Shown: piece by piece, positions 24,801 through 34,825 of the stretch
How the letters are laid out: every line of letters starts with the position of its first letter
Position numbering within the stretch: the first letter of the stretch is position 1
Assembly (NCBI RefSeq): GCF_049723905.1
Contig: NZ_JBJKFD010000001.1
Span: 124,001 to 188,000, forward strand
Direction of reading: 5' to 3'
Source of the DNA: G963665185 sp049723905
GTDB taxonomy: Bacteria > Desulfobacterota > Desulfovibrionia > Desulfovibrionales > Desulfovibrionaceae
DNA length: 64,000 bases
Notes under the pieces: model-generated
The model's input: only the letters and a program-made list of their open reading frames with translations
Database searches by the model: none
Told to the model about the DNA's origin: nothing
Made by a program: the position numbers and the translations under genes

Positions 24801-27800
24801 TTATCTCGCCGCGCTCGGCTCGCTTTTCGTGTTTCCTTTTTTTCCGAACAGGCGGCGTATCTTTTGCTGAGCCGCATCCATGTACATGTAATAGACCGGG
24901 GTGAAGTACAGCGTCAGCAGCTGCGACACCATCAGCCCGCCCACTACGGCAAGGCCGAGGGGCCTTCTGGCCTCCGCACCCGCGCCAAGCCCGAGGGCGA
25001 TGGGCAGGGTGCCCATGAGCGCCGCCATGGTCGTCATCATGATGGGCCGGAAGCGGATAAGGGCGCCTTCCCGTATGGCGGTTACGGCGTCCATGTTCTG
25101 CCTGCGTTGCGCATCCACTGCAAAGTCGATCATCATAATGGCGTTTTTCTTGACGATGCCGATGAGCATGATGATCCCCACGAATCCGTAGATGTTCAGA
25201 TCCACTCCGAACAGCATGAGCGTCGCCAGCGCTCCCACGCCTGCCGAGGGCAGTCCGGAAAGGATTGTCAGCGGATGTACGAAACTTTCGTACAAAATTC
25301 CCAACACAAGATAGATGACCAGAATGGACATGAGCAGAAGCAGCCACAGGCCGCGCATGGAGTCCTGAAAGGCTTGCGCCTCGCCCTGAAAGCTCGTGCT
25401 TACGGACGGCGGCACAACCCGTTGCGCCAGCTCCTCCACCTTGGCGACGGCCAGCCCGAGCGAGACGCCCGGAGGCAGGTTGAAGGATATGGTTGTGGAG
25501 GGGAGCTGCCCCGAATGGTTGATGGACAGCGGCCCCACGCCGAGTTTCCATTGGGCCAGCGTATCCAGGCGGATGAGCTTGCCGGACTGGGCTCGGATCG
25601 AAAGCATGGCCAGGGCCGAGGGGTTGGCCTGATACTCCGGGGCCAGTTCCATGATGACGTCGTAGGTATCCGTGGGCGCATAGATGTTGGATATCTTCCG
25701 GTTGCCGAACGACGTTGAGAGTGCGTTCTCCACTTGGTAGGCGCTGACGCCGAGGGCCGAGGCCTTGTCCCGGTCTATGGTGATATCTAGTTCCGGGTTG
25801 TCGAATTCCACATCCGAGGTCACGTCCTGCAGCTCGGGAAGCGTCTGCATGGCCTTTTCCATTGCCCTGGTGGCGCGGAACAATTCTTCCGTATTGGGGC
25901 TTTGCAGTGTGAACTGATATTGCGCCTTGGAACTGCGCCCGCCGATGCGTATGGGCGGCGGGTTGGAAATGAACCCCCGTATGCCCGGAACCTGTGAAAG
26001 TTTGCGGCGCAGACGTTGCATTACAGTATTGATGTCGTCGCGTTCCCTTGTAGGCTTGAGGTCGAACATGATGCGCCCGGAGTTTCCCCCTCTGTTGGGA
26101 CCGCCGCCGCCAACCACGGACATGTAGCCTTCCACAGCTTCGTCTTTGGCTACAAAGTCCGTCAGTGCCTTTTGGCGCTGCATCATGGTGTCGAAAGCTA
26201 CGCCCTGTTCGGCTTCGGTTCGGGCCATGAGCCGCCCGGTATCTTCGCTGGGCAGAAAGCCCTTGGGGATGGCGTGAAAAAGAAATCCTGTCAGCCCCAG
26301 CACAAGGATGGAGGCCGTCATGGTCAGGCGGTGGTGGCGGATGGTCCAGTCCAGGGTGTGGGAGTAGACCCGGCGCAACCCTTCAAAGCCTCGCTCGAAA
26401 AAAGTAAATATCGCCCCGTGGCGTTCCTGCGTATTGGGCCGGATGATGAGGTTGCAGAGCATGGGCGTAAGCGTCAGGGAGACAAGACCGGAAATCAGAA
26501 TGGATGCGCATATGGTAACGGCGAATTCGTGGAACAGCCGCCCGACAATGCCGCCCATGAACAACACCGGAAGAAAAACCGCTGCCAGGGAGATTGTCAT
26601 GGAAACGATGGTGAAGGCGATTTCACGCGATCCGTCGAGCACTGCATCCAGAGTGCTTTTTCCCATTTCCGTATGCCGTACGATGTTTTCCAGCATGACG
26701 ATGGCATCGTCCACCACAAAGCCCACGGAAAGGGTGAGCGCCATGAGCGTGATGTTGTTCAGGCTGAAGCCGGAAAGATACATTACGGCAAAAGTCCCGA
26801 TAACCGACATGGGCAGGGCCATGCTGGGAATGAGGGTGGCCGAAATTTTACGCAGAAAAAGAAAAATGACCATAATGACCAGGACAACGGTGAGCAGCAG
26901 CGTGAACTGCACGTCTTCCACGGATTCCTTGATGGATTCGGAGCGGTCGTACAGGACGTTCAGCTTGATGGCAGCAGGCAGTTGCGCCTGGAACGAAGGC
27001 AGCAGTTTTCGTATAGAGTTGACGACCTCCACCGTGTTGGTGCCGGGCTGGCGCTGGATGGCGAGAATCATGCCCGGTTCGCCGTTGTACCAGTTGCGGC
27101 GCCGCTGGTTGTCCACGCTGTCGAACACGTCGGCAACGTCGGACAGGCGCACGGGCGAGCCGTTTTTCCAGGCAACCACCAGAGGCCGGTAGTCCTTTGC
27201 CTGCATGAGCTGCCCGTTGGAGCGTACAATGTATTCGCGCACCGGTCCGGCCACCGTGCCTACGGGGAGGTTCACATTGCCTTTGCGGACGGCATCGGCG
27301 ATTTCGTTCACCCCCAGTTCCATGGCGGCCAGCCGTTCCGGGTCCAGCTGAATGCGCACTGCATACTTTTGCGATCCGTAAACCATAACCTGGGCCACGC
27401 CGTTGACCATGGAAATACGCTGGGCCATGACGTTTTCCGCGTATTCGTTAACGTCGGAGAGCCGTACCGTGGGCGAGGAAAGGGCCAGGTACAATATGGG
27501 CCAGTCCGCCGGGTTGACCTTGCGGAAGCTGGGAGCGGAGGTCATGTCGTCGGGCAGTTTGCGCAGGGCCGTGGTGATGGCCGATTGCACATCGAGCGCT
27601 GCGTCGTCGATGTTGCGGTTCAGGTTGAACTGAAGTGTTATGCGGGTTGAGCCGAGGTTGCTGATGGAGGTCATGGAATCCAGCCCGGCAATGGTGGAAA
27701 ACTGTTTTTCCAGGGGGGTGGCCACGGACGAGGCCATTGTTTCCGGGTTGGCTCCGGAAAGGTTGGCCTGCACCTCGATGGTGGGAAAGTCGACACTGGG

Positions 27801-27911
27801 AAGGTCGCTGACCGGCAGGCGCAGATAGGCCATGATGCCGGAAATGAGAATGGCGGCCATGACCAGGGTGGTCATGACGGGGCGGCGGACGAAAAGGGAG
27901 GAAGGGTTCAT
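24801..27911 (-). CDS. RND multidrug efflux permease (AcrB/MdtB type)
   Basis: 1036 residues, the normal length for hydrophobe/amphiphile efflux RND pumps. The N terminus (FVRRPVMTTLVMAAILISGIMAYLRLPVSDLP) and the large periplasmic loops are typical. The proton-relay Asp residues are in GFVVDDAIVMLENIVRH. It forms a trimer in the inner membrane and drives drug export by proton influx. Its stop overlaps nothing downstream, while its start overlaps the adaptor gene by four bases. No TolC-like gene is present here. The absence of a local regulator leaves control unknown. Confidence 0.96.
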   Translation of the reverse strand: MNPSSLFVRRPVMTTLVMAAILISGIMAYLRLPVSDLPSVDFPTIEVQANLSGANPETMASSVATPLEKQFSTIAGLDSMTSISNLGSTRITLQFNLNRNIDDAALDVQSAITTALRKLPDDMTSAPSFRKVNPADWPILYLALSSPTVRLSDVNEYAENVMAQRISMVNGVAQVMVYGSQKYAVRIQLDPERLAAMELGVNEIADAVRKGNVNLPVGTVAGPVREYIVRSNGQLMQAKDYRPLVVAWKNGSPVRLSDVADVFDSVDNQRRRNWYNGEPGMILAIQRQPGTNTVEVVNSIRKLLPSFQAQLPAAIKLNVLYDRSESIKESVEDVQFTLLLTVVLVIMVIFLFLRKISATLIPSMALPMSVIGTFAVMYLSGFSLNNITLMALTLSVGFVVDDAIVMLENIVRHTEMGKSTLDAVLDGSREIAFTIVSMTISLAAVFLPVLFMGGIVGRLFHEFAVTICASILISGLVSLTLTPMLCNLIIRPNTQERHGAIFTFFERGFEGLRRVYSHTLDWTIRHHRLTMTASILVLGLTGFLFHAIPKGFLPSEDTGRLMARTEAEQGVAFDTMMQRQKALTDFVAKDEAVEGYMSVVGGGGPNRGGNSGRIMFDLKPTRERDDINTVMQRLRRKLSQVPGIRGFISNPPPIRIGGRSSKAQYQFTLQSPNTEELFRATRAMEKAMQTLPELQDVTSDVEFDNPELDITIDRDKASALGVSAYQVENALSTSFGNRKISNIYAPTDTYDVIMELAPEYQANPSALAMLSIRAQSGKLIRLDTLAQWKLGVGPLSINHSGQLPSTTISFNLPPGVSLGLAVAKVEELAQRVVPPSVSTSFQGEAQAFQDSMRGLWLLLLMSILVIYLVLGILYESFVHPLTILSGLPSAGVGALATLMLFGVDLNIYGFVGIIMLIGIVKKNAIMMIDFAVDAQRRQNMDAVTAIREGALIRFRPIMMTTMAALMGTLPIALGLGAGAEARRPLGLAVVGGLMVSQLLTLYFTPVYYMYMDAAQQKIRRLFGKKGNTKSEPSAAR

Positions 27912-29089
27912 TGCCGTGCTTCCTCGTTTCCTTCAGTTTGTTTCTCAGCCTTTGGTGTGTTTTTTATGCTGACCCTGGCGCCGGGTTGCAGGGCGACCTG
28001 TCCGGCCAATACGACCACCTCTCCTTCCTTGAGGCCGGAGTCGACTACCGTGCGTTTTCCCACGATGATGGACGTGGTTATATTGCGCGGCTCAACCGTC
28101 CCACTCTCGGCGTTATTTTTATCGGGAACAACCACATACACATACGAACTTTCCAGACCGGGAAGAATCGCTCCGGTGGGCAACAGCAGAGCGTTGTGCA
28201 GGGTTCGTAATGTAACGTGGACGCGTGCGAACTGACCGGGCCAAAGCATGTTGTCCTTGTTCTGGTAGGAAGCCAGCAGGCGGATGGTGCCGGTGGAAGA
28301 GTCCACTGCATTGTCCACTGCCGCAAGTTCCACTTCGGCCTTGCGCTGGTTGTTGCCGGACGGGGCCACCATCACTTTCATTGGCCCTTGTGCCAGGCGT
28401 TCCATTATCTCGCCCAGGTAGCGTTCGGGCAGGGAGAAGGAAACGTTGATGGGGTGAATCTGGTTGATGACACACAATGTACGGTCGTCGTTGGCCTTGA
28501 TGACGTTGCCTTCGTTAACCTGCACAACACCTATGCGTCCTGAAATGGGAGCCGTGATGGCCGTGTATTCAAGGTCCAGTTCGGCCTTTTTCAGCTCGGC
28601 TTCATTGAGCCGGATGGTGCTTTCCAGCGACGTCGCTTCGGCATAGGTGTTGTCGTACTGTTCCTGGGCAACCACGTTCATCTGGCGAAGCTTGGAATAG
28701 CGGCGCAGGTCTTCACGGGCCTTGTCCAGATGGGCGCGGTCGCGGTCGAGCTTGGCCTTGGCCTCCATTATCACCAGGTCGAAAGGTCGTGGGTCGATGC
28801 GGAAAAGCAGATCGCCCTTGCGCACGTCCTGCCCATTGCGGACAAACTGCTTTTCAATGATGCCGCCAACGCGTGATTTGACGTCGACCGTGGCTAGCGG
28901 AGTTACGTTACCCACTGCACTGAGGGTGTAGGGGACGTCTTCGCTGCTGACCGCCGCCACGGTAACGGGAATTATCTTTTCATGTTTCTTTTTGGGGGCT
29001 TGGGAACCGCAGGAAACAAGGAGAATGAGCGTGCACAGGCAGAGTACAGTGGTCGAAAGACCGGTGCGGAGCATCTTTGGGCGTTTCAT
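27908..29089 (-). CDS. RND efflux periplasmic adaptor (membrane-fusion lipoprotein)
   Basis: 393 residues from the ATG at 29089 with AGGA upstream; the open frame to 29209 lacks support. The signal peptide ends in a lipobox (LILLVSC), so it is a lipoprotein. Adaptor features are TPLATVDVKSRVGGIIEKQF, the lipoyl-like hairpin (RNGQDVRKGDLLFRIDPRPF), a coiled coil and LEYTAITAPISGRIG. It links the pump to an outer-membrane channel. The ATGA overlap shows translational coupling with the permease. Confidence 0.94.
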   Translation of the reverse strand: MKRPKMLRTGLSTTVLCLCTLILLVSCGSQAPKKKHEKIIPVTVAAVSSEDVPYTLSAVGNVTPLATVDVKSRVGGIIEKQFVRNGQDVRKGDLLFRIDPRPFDLVIMEAKAKLDRDRAHLDKAREDLRRYSKLRQMNVVAQEQYDNTYAEATSLESTIRLNEAELKKAELDLEYTAITAPISGRIGVVQVNEGNVIKANDDRTLCVINQIHPINVSFSLPERYLGEIMERLAQGPMKVMVAPSGNNQRKAEVELAAVDNAVDSSTGTIRLLASYQNKDNMLWPGQFARVHVTLRTLHNALLLPTGAILPGLESSYVYVVVPDKNNAESGTVEPRNITTSIIVGKRTVVDSGLKEGEVVVLAGQVALQPGARVSIKNTPKAEKQTEGNEEARQ

Positions 29090-29449
29090 CGGGTAGTCCT
29101 GAAAATGTGTGGAGGGGAAAAACAGGAACACAGTATGACAACCACAGTAGCGAAAGGGGGCCGGGAGGCACGGGAAAGAAAACTGCAGACAGGCTTCATA
29201 GTACCCCAAGGGCCACAGCTTTGTCCGGGAGAACTGCTGTGGCTATTCCTTCATCATGCGTGTTCGTCTGGGCATGTTCTTTTTTGTGTGGTTTTCTTGG
29301 AAAACAAGCAAAAGAATCTTTGGAATGAAGTGCTTCAACTGTCAAGTTAGGATTGTGTAAAGAGAGGGTGACAATGCCGGGAGCGTGGCAAATTTTCCGG
29401 GGACAAATATCTCCCCCAAAAGTCCTGCACAAGACCGCGTGAAGGCCGT

Positions 29450-31783
29450 TCACCTCTTGTTCTGGAAAATGGTTTTGGCTGCCTCGCAATTGAGAAGGGA
29501 GGAAATAACCTTCAGCAGCTTGGGGGCATCAATGGGCTTGGACATGTATTCGTTCATGCCAGCCGAGATAAAAGTTTCCCTGTCCCCCGACATTGCATAT
29601 GCAGTCATCGCCACTATTGGAATATCCTTGTTTCTCTTCCCCGCTTTTCCCAATCGGATGGCTTTGGTAGCCTCTACCCCGTCCATGACCGGAAGCTGGA
29701 TATCCATAAGGATGAGGGAAAAAAGTGTTTCGGAAAGCCTGTGAAGCGCTTCCTCGCCAGTTTCAGCCGAGATGGTCTGGTAGCCTGCTTTCTGGAGAAT
29801 CGCCTGGATGGCCGTGCGGTTGATCATATCATCTTCCACAATCAGGATGGCCGAGGAATTCGGACATGTATCGCTTCCGATTCTGGAGGACATTTCGATT
29901 TCGGCAGTCTGCCCTTCAGCCGGTTTGAAGGGCAGACAGAAATGAAATGTTGTTCCTTTGCCTGGGACGCTTGCAACAGAAATATGACCACCGATGAGAT
30001 GAAGAAGCTGCCGGACGATGGACAAGCCCAGTCCAGCCCCCTGGTAGGCCCGTTTATATCCATCATCCGCCTGCGTAAACGGTTCGAACAGCATCTCAAT
30101 AATGTCTTCTTCGAAACCGATTCCCGTGTCGGAAACAGAGAAGAGTACCCGAACATCCGATGAACCTGTCGGAAGATTGTAGGCCTCTATGGTAATTTCA
30201 CCTTTGCTCGTGAATTTAACTGCGTTGCCGACGACATTGTTGAGTATCTGGGTCAATTTCAAATGATCGCCGACAAGCACTTTGGGTACGGCGTCGTCGA
30301 TGTACATCGCAAGCTCTATGCCTTTCTGCTTGCAGGAGAGTCCGAACAGCTGCTCCAGGGATTCAAAAACTTCCATCATTTCAAAAGGCTGTTCCATCAC
30401 GCTGAGTTTGCCTGATTCTATTTTGGCGAGGTCGAGAATGTCGCCCAGGAGGGAGGCAAGCCGTTTGGCGGATTGAATCGCCAGGCTCACATAGTTGTCC
30501 TGCTCTTCGTCAAGGGGCGTGGTCTTGAGCAGCTGGTGCATGCCGATTATGCCGTTAAGGGGCGTCCTGAGCTCATGGCTCATATTGGCGAGAAAAGTCG
30601 ATTTGGCCCGATTGGCGGCGTCGGCCTTCAACTTTTCCTCGGTAAGCTCGATATTTTTTTCCAAAAGGATTTGATGGCTCTTGCCGAGTTTGACGACCAT
30701 GTCGTTGTATTCTCTGGCAAGTTCCAGCATTTCCTCTGGAAAATGTTCCACCAGGGGTAAAGTCCCTGTATCGCCTCTCCCAAGACTTTGAAAGGCCTGG
30801 GTAAAGTGCTTCTTGGCCGTGCTGATGAGTTCATTGGTCGAAATGACCATGACGGAAACCCAGGCCAAACCGGATATTTTTTCCCAGTGGATCTGGTAGG
30901 ATTCTTCTCCTACGTTAACGTTTGCATAGCCGCTTGGGCTTTCGAAAAGAGTTGCAGGGTCAAGGCTTTTGAACATTGCATGCACTTCTGCAAAGGGAAT
31001 GAGGGATACTTCTCCCTTGCTCATTTTTTTGGTTGTAATGCCCAGGCTGGAAGCAATTAATGTTCCTGTGTTGTTTATGATGCAGGTAAATTGTGTCTTG
31101 CGGTTGGATATGAGAATTTCGTGACGGACGAGGGTTTCAACCTGGATGTCTATGCTCCATAAGCCAACAAATTGATCTTCTACATATATAGGAATGGATG
31201 CCGCGACTATGAGCCCTTTTCCTGCATAGTCGATATGCGGCGCAGACCAGCATACTTGGTGTGTTGGATTGCTTTGGGGGCAAACAGAGATATAGGTATG
31301 GTAGCTGCTCCATTCAAAGTCTGGAGTTATTGCCGTTATCTGATCTATGTATGGATATTGAAATGATGTGTTGGAGACATCCTGGTAATATATCCATACA
31401 GACCCGTGCATCCGTTCATGCACAAGTTTGAGTATATTGCTCACGTTTCTGTGGCAAAAAAGGCGATATCTTGCTTCTGGGTTGTTTTGTTGGTCGGGAG
31501 GCCAGGAATAGCTTAGTATGTCGTCCGGCAAAGTTCCCTTTCTGAACGCTTCCAGATGCGGAATGCTGAGGAAAAAACCGTCTTCCCCAACTTCGAAATG
31601 TGCCTCCGCAAGCCAGCTGTCTATCCTTTCATCGTCTTTGGAAGTCTCTTTGAAAAGTTTGTTCGTCAATGCCTGTAGGTAATACAGCGTGTCCTCGACC
31701 CGCTCGAGTTCACAGGATACGACACGCACGATCGACCGGAGTTGATTCTGTATCTGCTCGTATTCAGGCATGACCTTTCCCAT
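29450..31783 (-). CDS. Hybrid sensor histidine kinase with receiver domain
   Basis: 777 residues; M5 at 31771 is an alternative start. The first ~330 residues look like a sensory (Cache-like) region, but only a weak hydrophobic stretch (WVSVMVIS) near its end could be membrane-bound. A linker helix is followed by the HisKA box (FLANMSHELRTPLNGIIG), the ATPase domain with N, G1 (DTGIGF) and G2 (GAGLGLSIV) boxes, and a C-terminal receiver (ILIVEDD, LMDIQLPVMDG, MSKPID). Phosphate should move from His to the receiver Asp. The output partner is unknown. Confidence 0.93.
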   Translation of the reverse strand: MGKVMPEYEQIQNQLRSIVRVVSCELERVEDTLYYLQALTNKLFKETSKDDERIDSWLAEAHFEVGEDGFFLSIPHLEAFRKGTLPDDILSYSWPPDQQNNPEARYRLFCHRNVSNILKLVHERMHGSVWIYYQDVSNTSFQYPYIDQITAITPDFEWSSYHTYISVCPQSNPTHQVCWSAPHIDYAGKGLIVAASIPIYVEDQFVGLWSIDIQVETLVRHEILISNRKTQFTCIINNTGTLIASSLGITTKKMSKGEVSLIPFAEVHAMFKSLDPATLFESPSGYANVNVGEESYQIHWEKISGLAWVSVMVISTNELISTAKKHFTQAFQSLGRGDTGTLPLVEHFPEEMLELAREYNDMVVKLGKSHQILLEKNIELTEEKLKADAANRAKSTFLANMSHELRTPLNGIIGMHQLLKTTPLDEEQDNYVSLAIQSAKRLASLLGDILDLAKIESGKLSVMEQPFEMMEVFESLEQLFGLSCKQKGIELAMYIDDAVPKVLVGDHLKLTQILNNVVGNAVKFTSKGEITIEAYNLPTGSSDVRVLFSVSDTGIGFEEDIIEMLFEPFTQADDGYKRAYQGAGLGLSIVRQLLHLIGGHISVASVPGKGTTFHFCLPFKPAEGQTAEIEMSSRIGSDTCPNSSAILIVEDDMINRTAIQAILQKAGYQTISAETGEEALHRLSETLFSLILMDIQLPVMDGVEATKAIRLGKAGKRNKDIPIVAMTAYAMSGDRETFISAGMNEYMSKPIDAPKLLKVISSLLNCEAAKTIFQNKR

Positions 31784-32115
31784 GTATAAAGACTTTTCTG
31801 CTCTTCTAATTGATTACACATGTTTACGGCCTGGATCAAGCTGGGGGAGAAAAAATACTTGGAACTTCAAAGCCCCAGAGCATGTTTTTTCTGACAACGG
31901 GGCCCCAGACAGGCGGAGATAGGGAGAGACTGGGGGAGACTGGGGGGAGATGGATGATGGACTGCGCAAGGAGATGGAGAAAGTGATCTGAATAAGGCTT
32001 TAAAAATTTACAAGAGATTACGAACCACGAAGCTGACAACCGAATAGATGTAGGTCTTCTTTTGTACGGGGGAGTGAAGTCGTCTGAGAGCAGGAGGGGA
32101 GACAAAGGGAAAATA
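31784..32115. other. Non-coding gap with a G-rich plus-strand tract
   Basis: Between 31898 and 31950 the plus strand has four G runs (GGGG, GGG, GGGGG, GGGGGG) and a short direct repeat of GGGAGACT. The minus strand of this region contains a frame rich in Ser and Pro, which I judged non-coding. A quadruplex is possible in principle. Confidence 0.4.
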
Positions 32116-32146
32116 AAAAAGGCGAAGCCATGCGGCTTCGCCTTTT
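32116..32146 (-). terminator. Terminator after rpsI
   Basis: AAAAGGCGAAGCC pairs with GGCTTCGCCTTTT around ATGC, with A/T runs on both sides. It lies 36 bases past the rpsI stop codon and could work in both directions. Confidence 0.85.
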
Positions 32147-32181
32147 GAGTGCGTATTGCGTAGACCGCAATCCGTCTCGGC

Positions 32182-32574
32182 TTAACGCTTCGAATACTGG
32201 AAGCGGGCGCGAGCGGAACGCTGACCGTACTTCTTACGTTCCTTGGAACGTGCGTCGCGGGTCAGGAAACCGGCCTTCTTGAGGGCGGGACGCAGGTCCG
32301 GATCCACTTCGAGAAGGGCGCGGGAGATTCCATGACGAACGGCCTGGGCCTGACCGGCCACACCGCCGCCTTGGACGTTAACTTTAATATCGAACTTGCC
32401 AATTGTCTTGGTCAGGTTCAGGGGCTGACGGATGATCATCTGCAATGTTGCCCTGGGGAAGTATTCTTCGTAGGGGCGACCATTGATTTCGATCTGTCCG
32501 GTGCCGGTGTATACTCGTGTGCGGGCCACTGCATTTTTGCGGCGTCCGGTGCTGTAGAAAAATTCCTGGCTCAT
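32182..32574 (-). CDS. rpsI: 30S ribosomal protein S9
   Basis: 130 residues. S9 blocks are YSTGRRKNAVARTRVYTG, NVQGGGVAGQAQAVRHGISR, FLTRDARSKERKKYG and the terminal FQYSKR that reaches into the decoding site. It follows rplM by 15 bases, the universal pairing. Confidence 0.98.
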   Translation of the reverse strand: MSQEFFYSTGRRKNAVARTRVYTGTGQIEINGRPYEEYFPRATLQMIIRQPLNLTKTIGKFDIKVNVQGGGVAGQAQAVRHGISRALLEVDPDLRPALKKAGFLTRDARSKERKKYGQRSARARFQYSKR

Positions 32575-32589
32575 AGGAAAGTCTCCGAA

Positions 32590-33018
32590 TTAGAGTTCAA
32601 TCTTTTGAGGCTGTTGGGCTTCATGCGGATGCTCAGTACCAGCATAGATCTTCAGCTTCTTCAGAAGCTGGCGACCCAGGCTGTTCTTGGGGAGCATTCC
32701 GCGCACTGCCTTGCGAATGACCTCTTCGGGCTTGGTGGCGAGCATATCGCGCAGCCCGATTTCCTTGATGCCGCCGGGGTGTCCGCTGTGGCGGTAATAT
32801 TTCTTGGCGTCGAGCTTGTTGCCGGTCACGCGAATTTTTTCAGCGTTCACTACAACCACGAAATCGCCGTTATCCATATGGGGGGCGAATTCGGGCTTGT
32901 GCTTGCCGCGCAAACGCATGGCGACCTGGGTCGCCAGGCGGCCGAGAATTTTATCCTCGGCGTCTACCAGAACCCATTCGCGCCTAAGGTCTTCAGGCTT
33001 GGGTGTCCATGTCTTCAT
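32590..33018 (-). CDS. rplM: 50S ribosomal protein L13
   Basis: 142 residues from the ATG at 33018, with TAAGGAG upstream. L13 features are WVLVDAEDKILGRLATQVA, KHKPEFAPHMDNGDFVVVVNA, KKYYRHSGHPGGIKE and GMLPKNSLGRQ. First gene of the rplM-rpsI pair. Its leader (33019-33298) contains a hairpin described separately. Confidence 0.98.
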   Translation of the reverse strand: MKTWTPKPEDLRREWVLVDAEDKILGRLATQVAMRLRGKHKPEFAPHMDNGDFVVVVNAEKIRVTGNKLDAKKYYRHSGHPGGIKEIGLRDMLATKPEEVIRKAVRGMLPKNSLGRQLLKKLKIYAGTEHPHEAQQPQKIEL

Positions 33019-33214
33019 TGCCGCTAACTCCTTAGGGCTCTTCATTACACGAAGAGAATTGCCATACTCGATTTCCGTCGTGGGTCGATCACGCGACCGC
33101 AGGGTGTAACGGAGCGACGGAACGGAAGTCTGTACCAATAATCGAAGTGGAACGCCAGAGAAAAATGTCCGATTTACAAAAAAAAATACTGCGCAGAAGG
33201 AGGTTGAGAGGCAG

Positions 33215-33248
33215 ATATCCCCGGAAGCAAAAGCCTCCGGGGATGTTT
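33215..33248 (+). terminator. Plus-oriented hairpin with T-run in the rplM leader region
   Basis: ATCCCCGGA pairs with TCCGGGGAT (loop about 11 bases) and GTTTTTT follows on the plus strand. Both neighbouring genes are on the minus strand, so as a terminator it would only stop antisense transcription. On the minus strand it is a U-poor hairpin at the end of the Tim44-like gene. Confidence 0.5.
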
Positions 33249-33298
33249 TTTATGGAAAGGGCGTAATCTTTCTGCAAAGCACTTTACGCAACGGCTCG

Positions 33299-34207
33299 CT
33301 AATCTTCAAGCTGCTGGATTCCGTCCAGCCTCCAGGTCGAGGAGGCATCGCGGCTGTCGCGGATAAAATGCCAAACTTCCCGTACCTGCTCCGTGGAGCT
33401 GAGGGAGACATCCTCGCGCATCATAACGTCGTAGTACACCGTGGCATGGGTTATTTCGCCTTCCTGCTTTGCTTCCAGAAGACGGGCGTTGACCAGCAGC
33501 ACTTCGGTTTTGGAAGGCTGCGGGTCCTCTTCGGCCTGGGATTTGATTTCTTTGTATACGGCATCCGTGGTGAATTCGCGGATGTCGTCCAGGTCGCGGA
33601 CATCCCAGGACTGCTGCAGGCGGTTATAGACCGCCTTTGCCCCCTTGATGAACTCATCCGCATCAAATCCCGGAGGCGTATTCACGGAGGGATCGGACCC
33701 TTCACCTTGCGGTCCCATGGGCCTGCGCGGTTCGGAGCTGAGGTTGTCCCAGGCGGCGTCTGCCGCATTGTAAGGATTTGTCCCGGACCTCGTATACTCT
33801 GCCCTGCGTGTGGGGTTTATTCCCGACATATCTTCCCGCGGACGGCGGGAACGCAGAAAGCGCATCAGAAAATAAATACCCAGTCCTATGATGAGGATGT
33901 CGAAGATGCCGAATCCGCCGCCGAATCCACGGCCGAAAAAGAGCGAACCGAGCAAGGAGCCGGCAAGCAAGCCGCCGAACATGCCCATTCCGCCGAATCC
34001 GCGCTGTCCTGTGGTTCCGGGGCGCTGCATGGTCGACTTCTGGTTGGTGCCGAAACTGGGGGCCGGGCGCGGAGCTGACCGGCTGTACGAAGGGCTGGAC
34101 CCAAAGGAGCGGCTTCCGCCGAAGCGTTTGGCGTGGGCTATTTCGGTCGCGGCCATGATCAGACCGAAAATAAGGAACGGCAAGCCCAGTAGCGCGAGTC
34201 GTTTCAT
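33299..34207 (-). CDS. Tim44-like domain membrane protein
   Basis: 302 residues from the ATG at 34207. A signal-like helix ends in EIAHA. It is followed by a Ser/Arg/Gly-rich stretch, a Gly-rich hydrophobic segment (GGMGMFGGLLAGSLLGSLFF) and a second helix (IFDILIIGLGIYFLMRFL). The C-terminal ~120 residues match the Tim44-like fold (FIKGAKAVYNRLQQSWDVRDL, then VREVWHFIRD). Bacterial members are common in proteobacteria but have no firm role. It appears monocistronic. Confidence 0.85.
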   Translation of the reverse strand: MKRLALLGLPFLIFGLIMAATEIAHAKRFGGSRSFGSSPSYSRSAPRPAPSFGTNQKSTMQRPGTTGQRGFGGMGMFGGLLAGSLLGSLFFGRGFGGGFGIFDILIIGLGIYFLMRFLRSRRPREDMSGINPTRRAEYTRSGTNPYNAADAAWDNLSSEPRRPMGPQGEGSDPSVNTPPGFDADEFIKGAKAVYNRLQQSWDVRDLDDIREFTTDAVYKEIKSQAEEDPQPSKTEVLLVNARLLEAKQEGEITHATVYYDVMMREDVSLSSTEQVREVWHFIRDSRDASSTWRLDGIQQLED

Positions 34208-34426
34208 TGATTTTTTCCTTGGTAAACGGGTGGGTTCATTGTGTGCCGTCAAGCGGCAGGGTGGATTTACCTGCGTGTTTTGCATGGTTGCCGAACAAAA
34301 CCGCGTACAATTTGTATTGTAACGATCGGATGGTTCTGCAAAAAAAGTCAGATTTTTTTACGTTGAAAACATTACTCGAAAAAATACGTCCTGGTTTCCG
34401 AATGTCAATGGTGGGGGAGCGTCAAA

Positions 34427-34825
34427 TTATTCGATAAGGCCCAGGTTTTGGAGCAAATGTAAAAGCATATGCTTGTCTATGGGCTTGGGCACGTAGGATG
34501 TGGCTCCGCCTTTGTAATAGGCCTCCACCACGTTTTTGGGGTCGTCCAACGCCGTGGTCATGACTATTTTTGATTCTTTTTCCGATGGCGTGTTGGTTTT
34601 GCGTTCAATTGCCCGAATTTCCTTGAGCGCTCCCTGTCCATCCATCTCGGGCATCATTATGTCCATGGTTATCAAGTCGTAAGGTCTGCCTTCCTCGGCA
34701 GCCATGCGAAAAGCATCCACAGCCTCCTGGCCGTTAACTGCAATGTCACACTCCATATAAGGAGATAGTATCTTTTGGAGTAGTTTTCTGCTTGTGAAGT
34801 CGTCTTCAACAATGAGAGCGCGCAT
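34427..34825 (-). CDS. Single-domain response regulator
   Basis: 132 residues with GGGAGG before the ATG. The whole protein is a receiver domain: ALIVEDD, phospho-Asp in LITMDIMMPEMDG, Thr in MTTA and Lys in VPKPID. No output domain is attached, so it should act through protein contact, as CheY does. The nearby hybrid kinase (29.4-31.8 kb) is a possible partner by proximity only. Confidence 0.93.
   Translation of the reverse strand: MRALIVEDDFTSRKLLQKILSPYMECDIAVNGQEAVDAFRMAAEEGRPYDLITMDIMMPEMDGQGALKEIRAIERKTNTPSEKESKIVMTTALDDPKNVVEAYYKGGATSYVPKPIDKHMLLHLLQNLGLIE

Noticed and set aside
26016..27650. 544-codon plus-strand frame opposite the RND permease
   Set aside because: Shadow of a clear RND gene; rich in His/Gly/Arg/Gln.
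31836..32105. Minus-strand Ser/Pro-rich frame of 89 codons
   Set aside because: Low-complexity product of the G-rich tract; no ribosome site seen.
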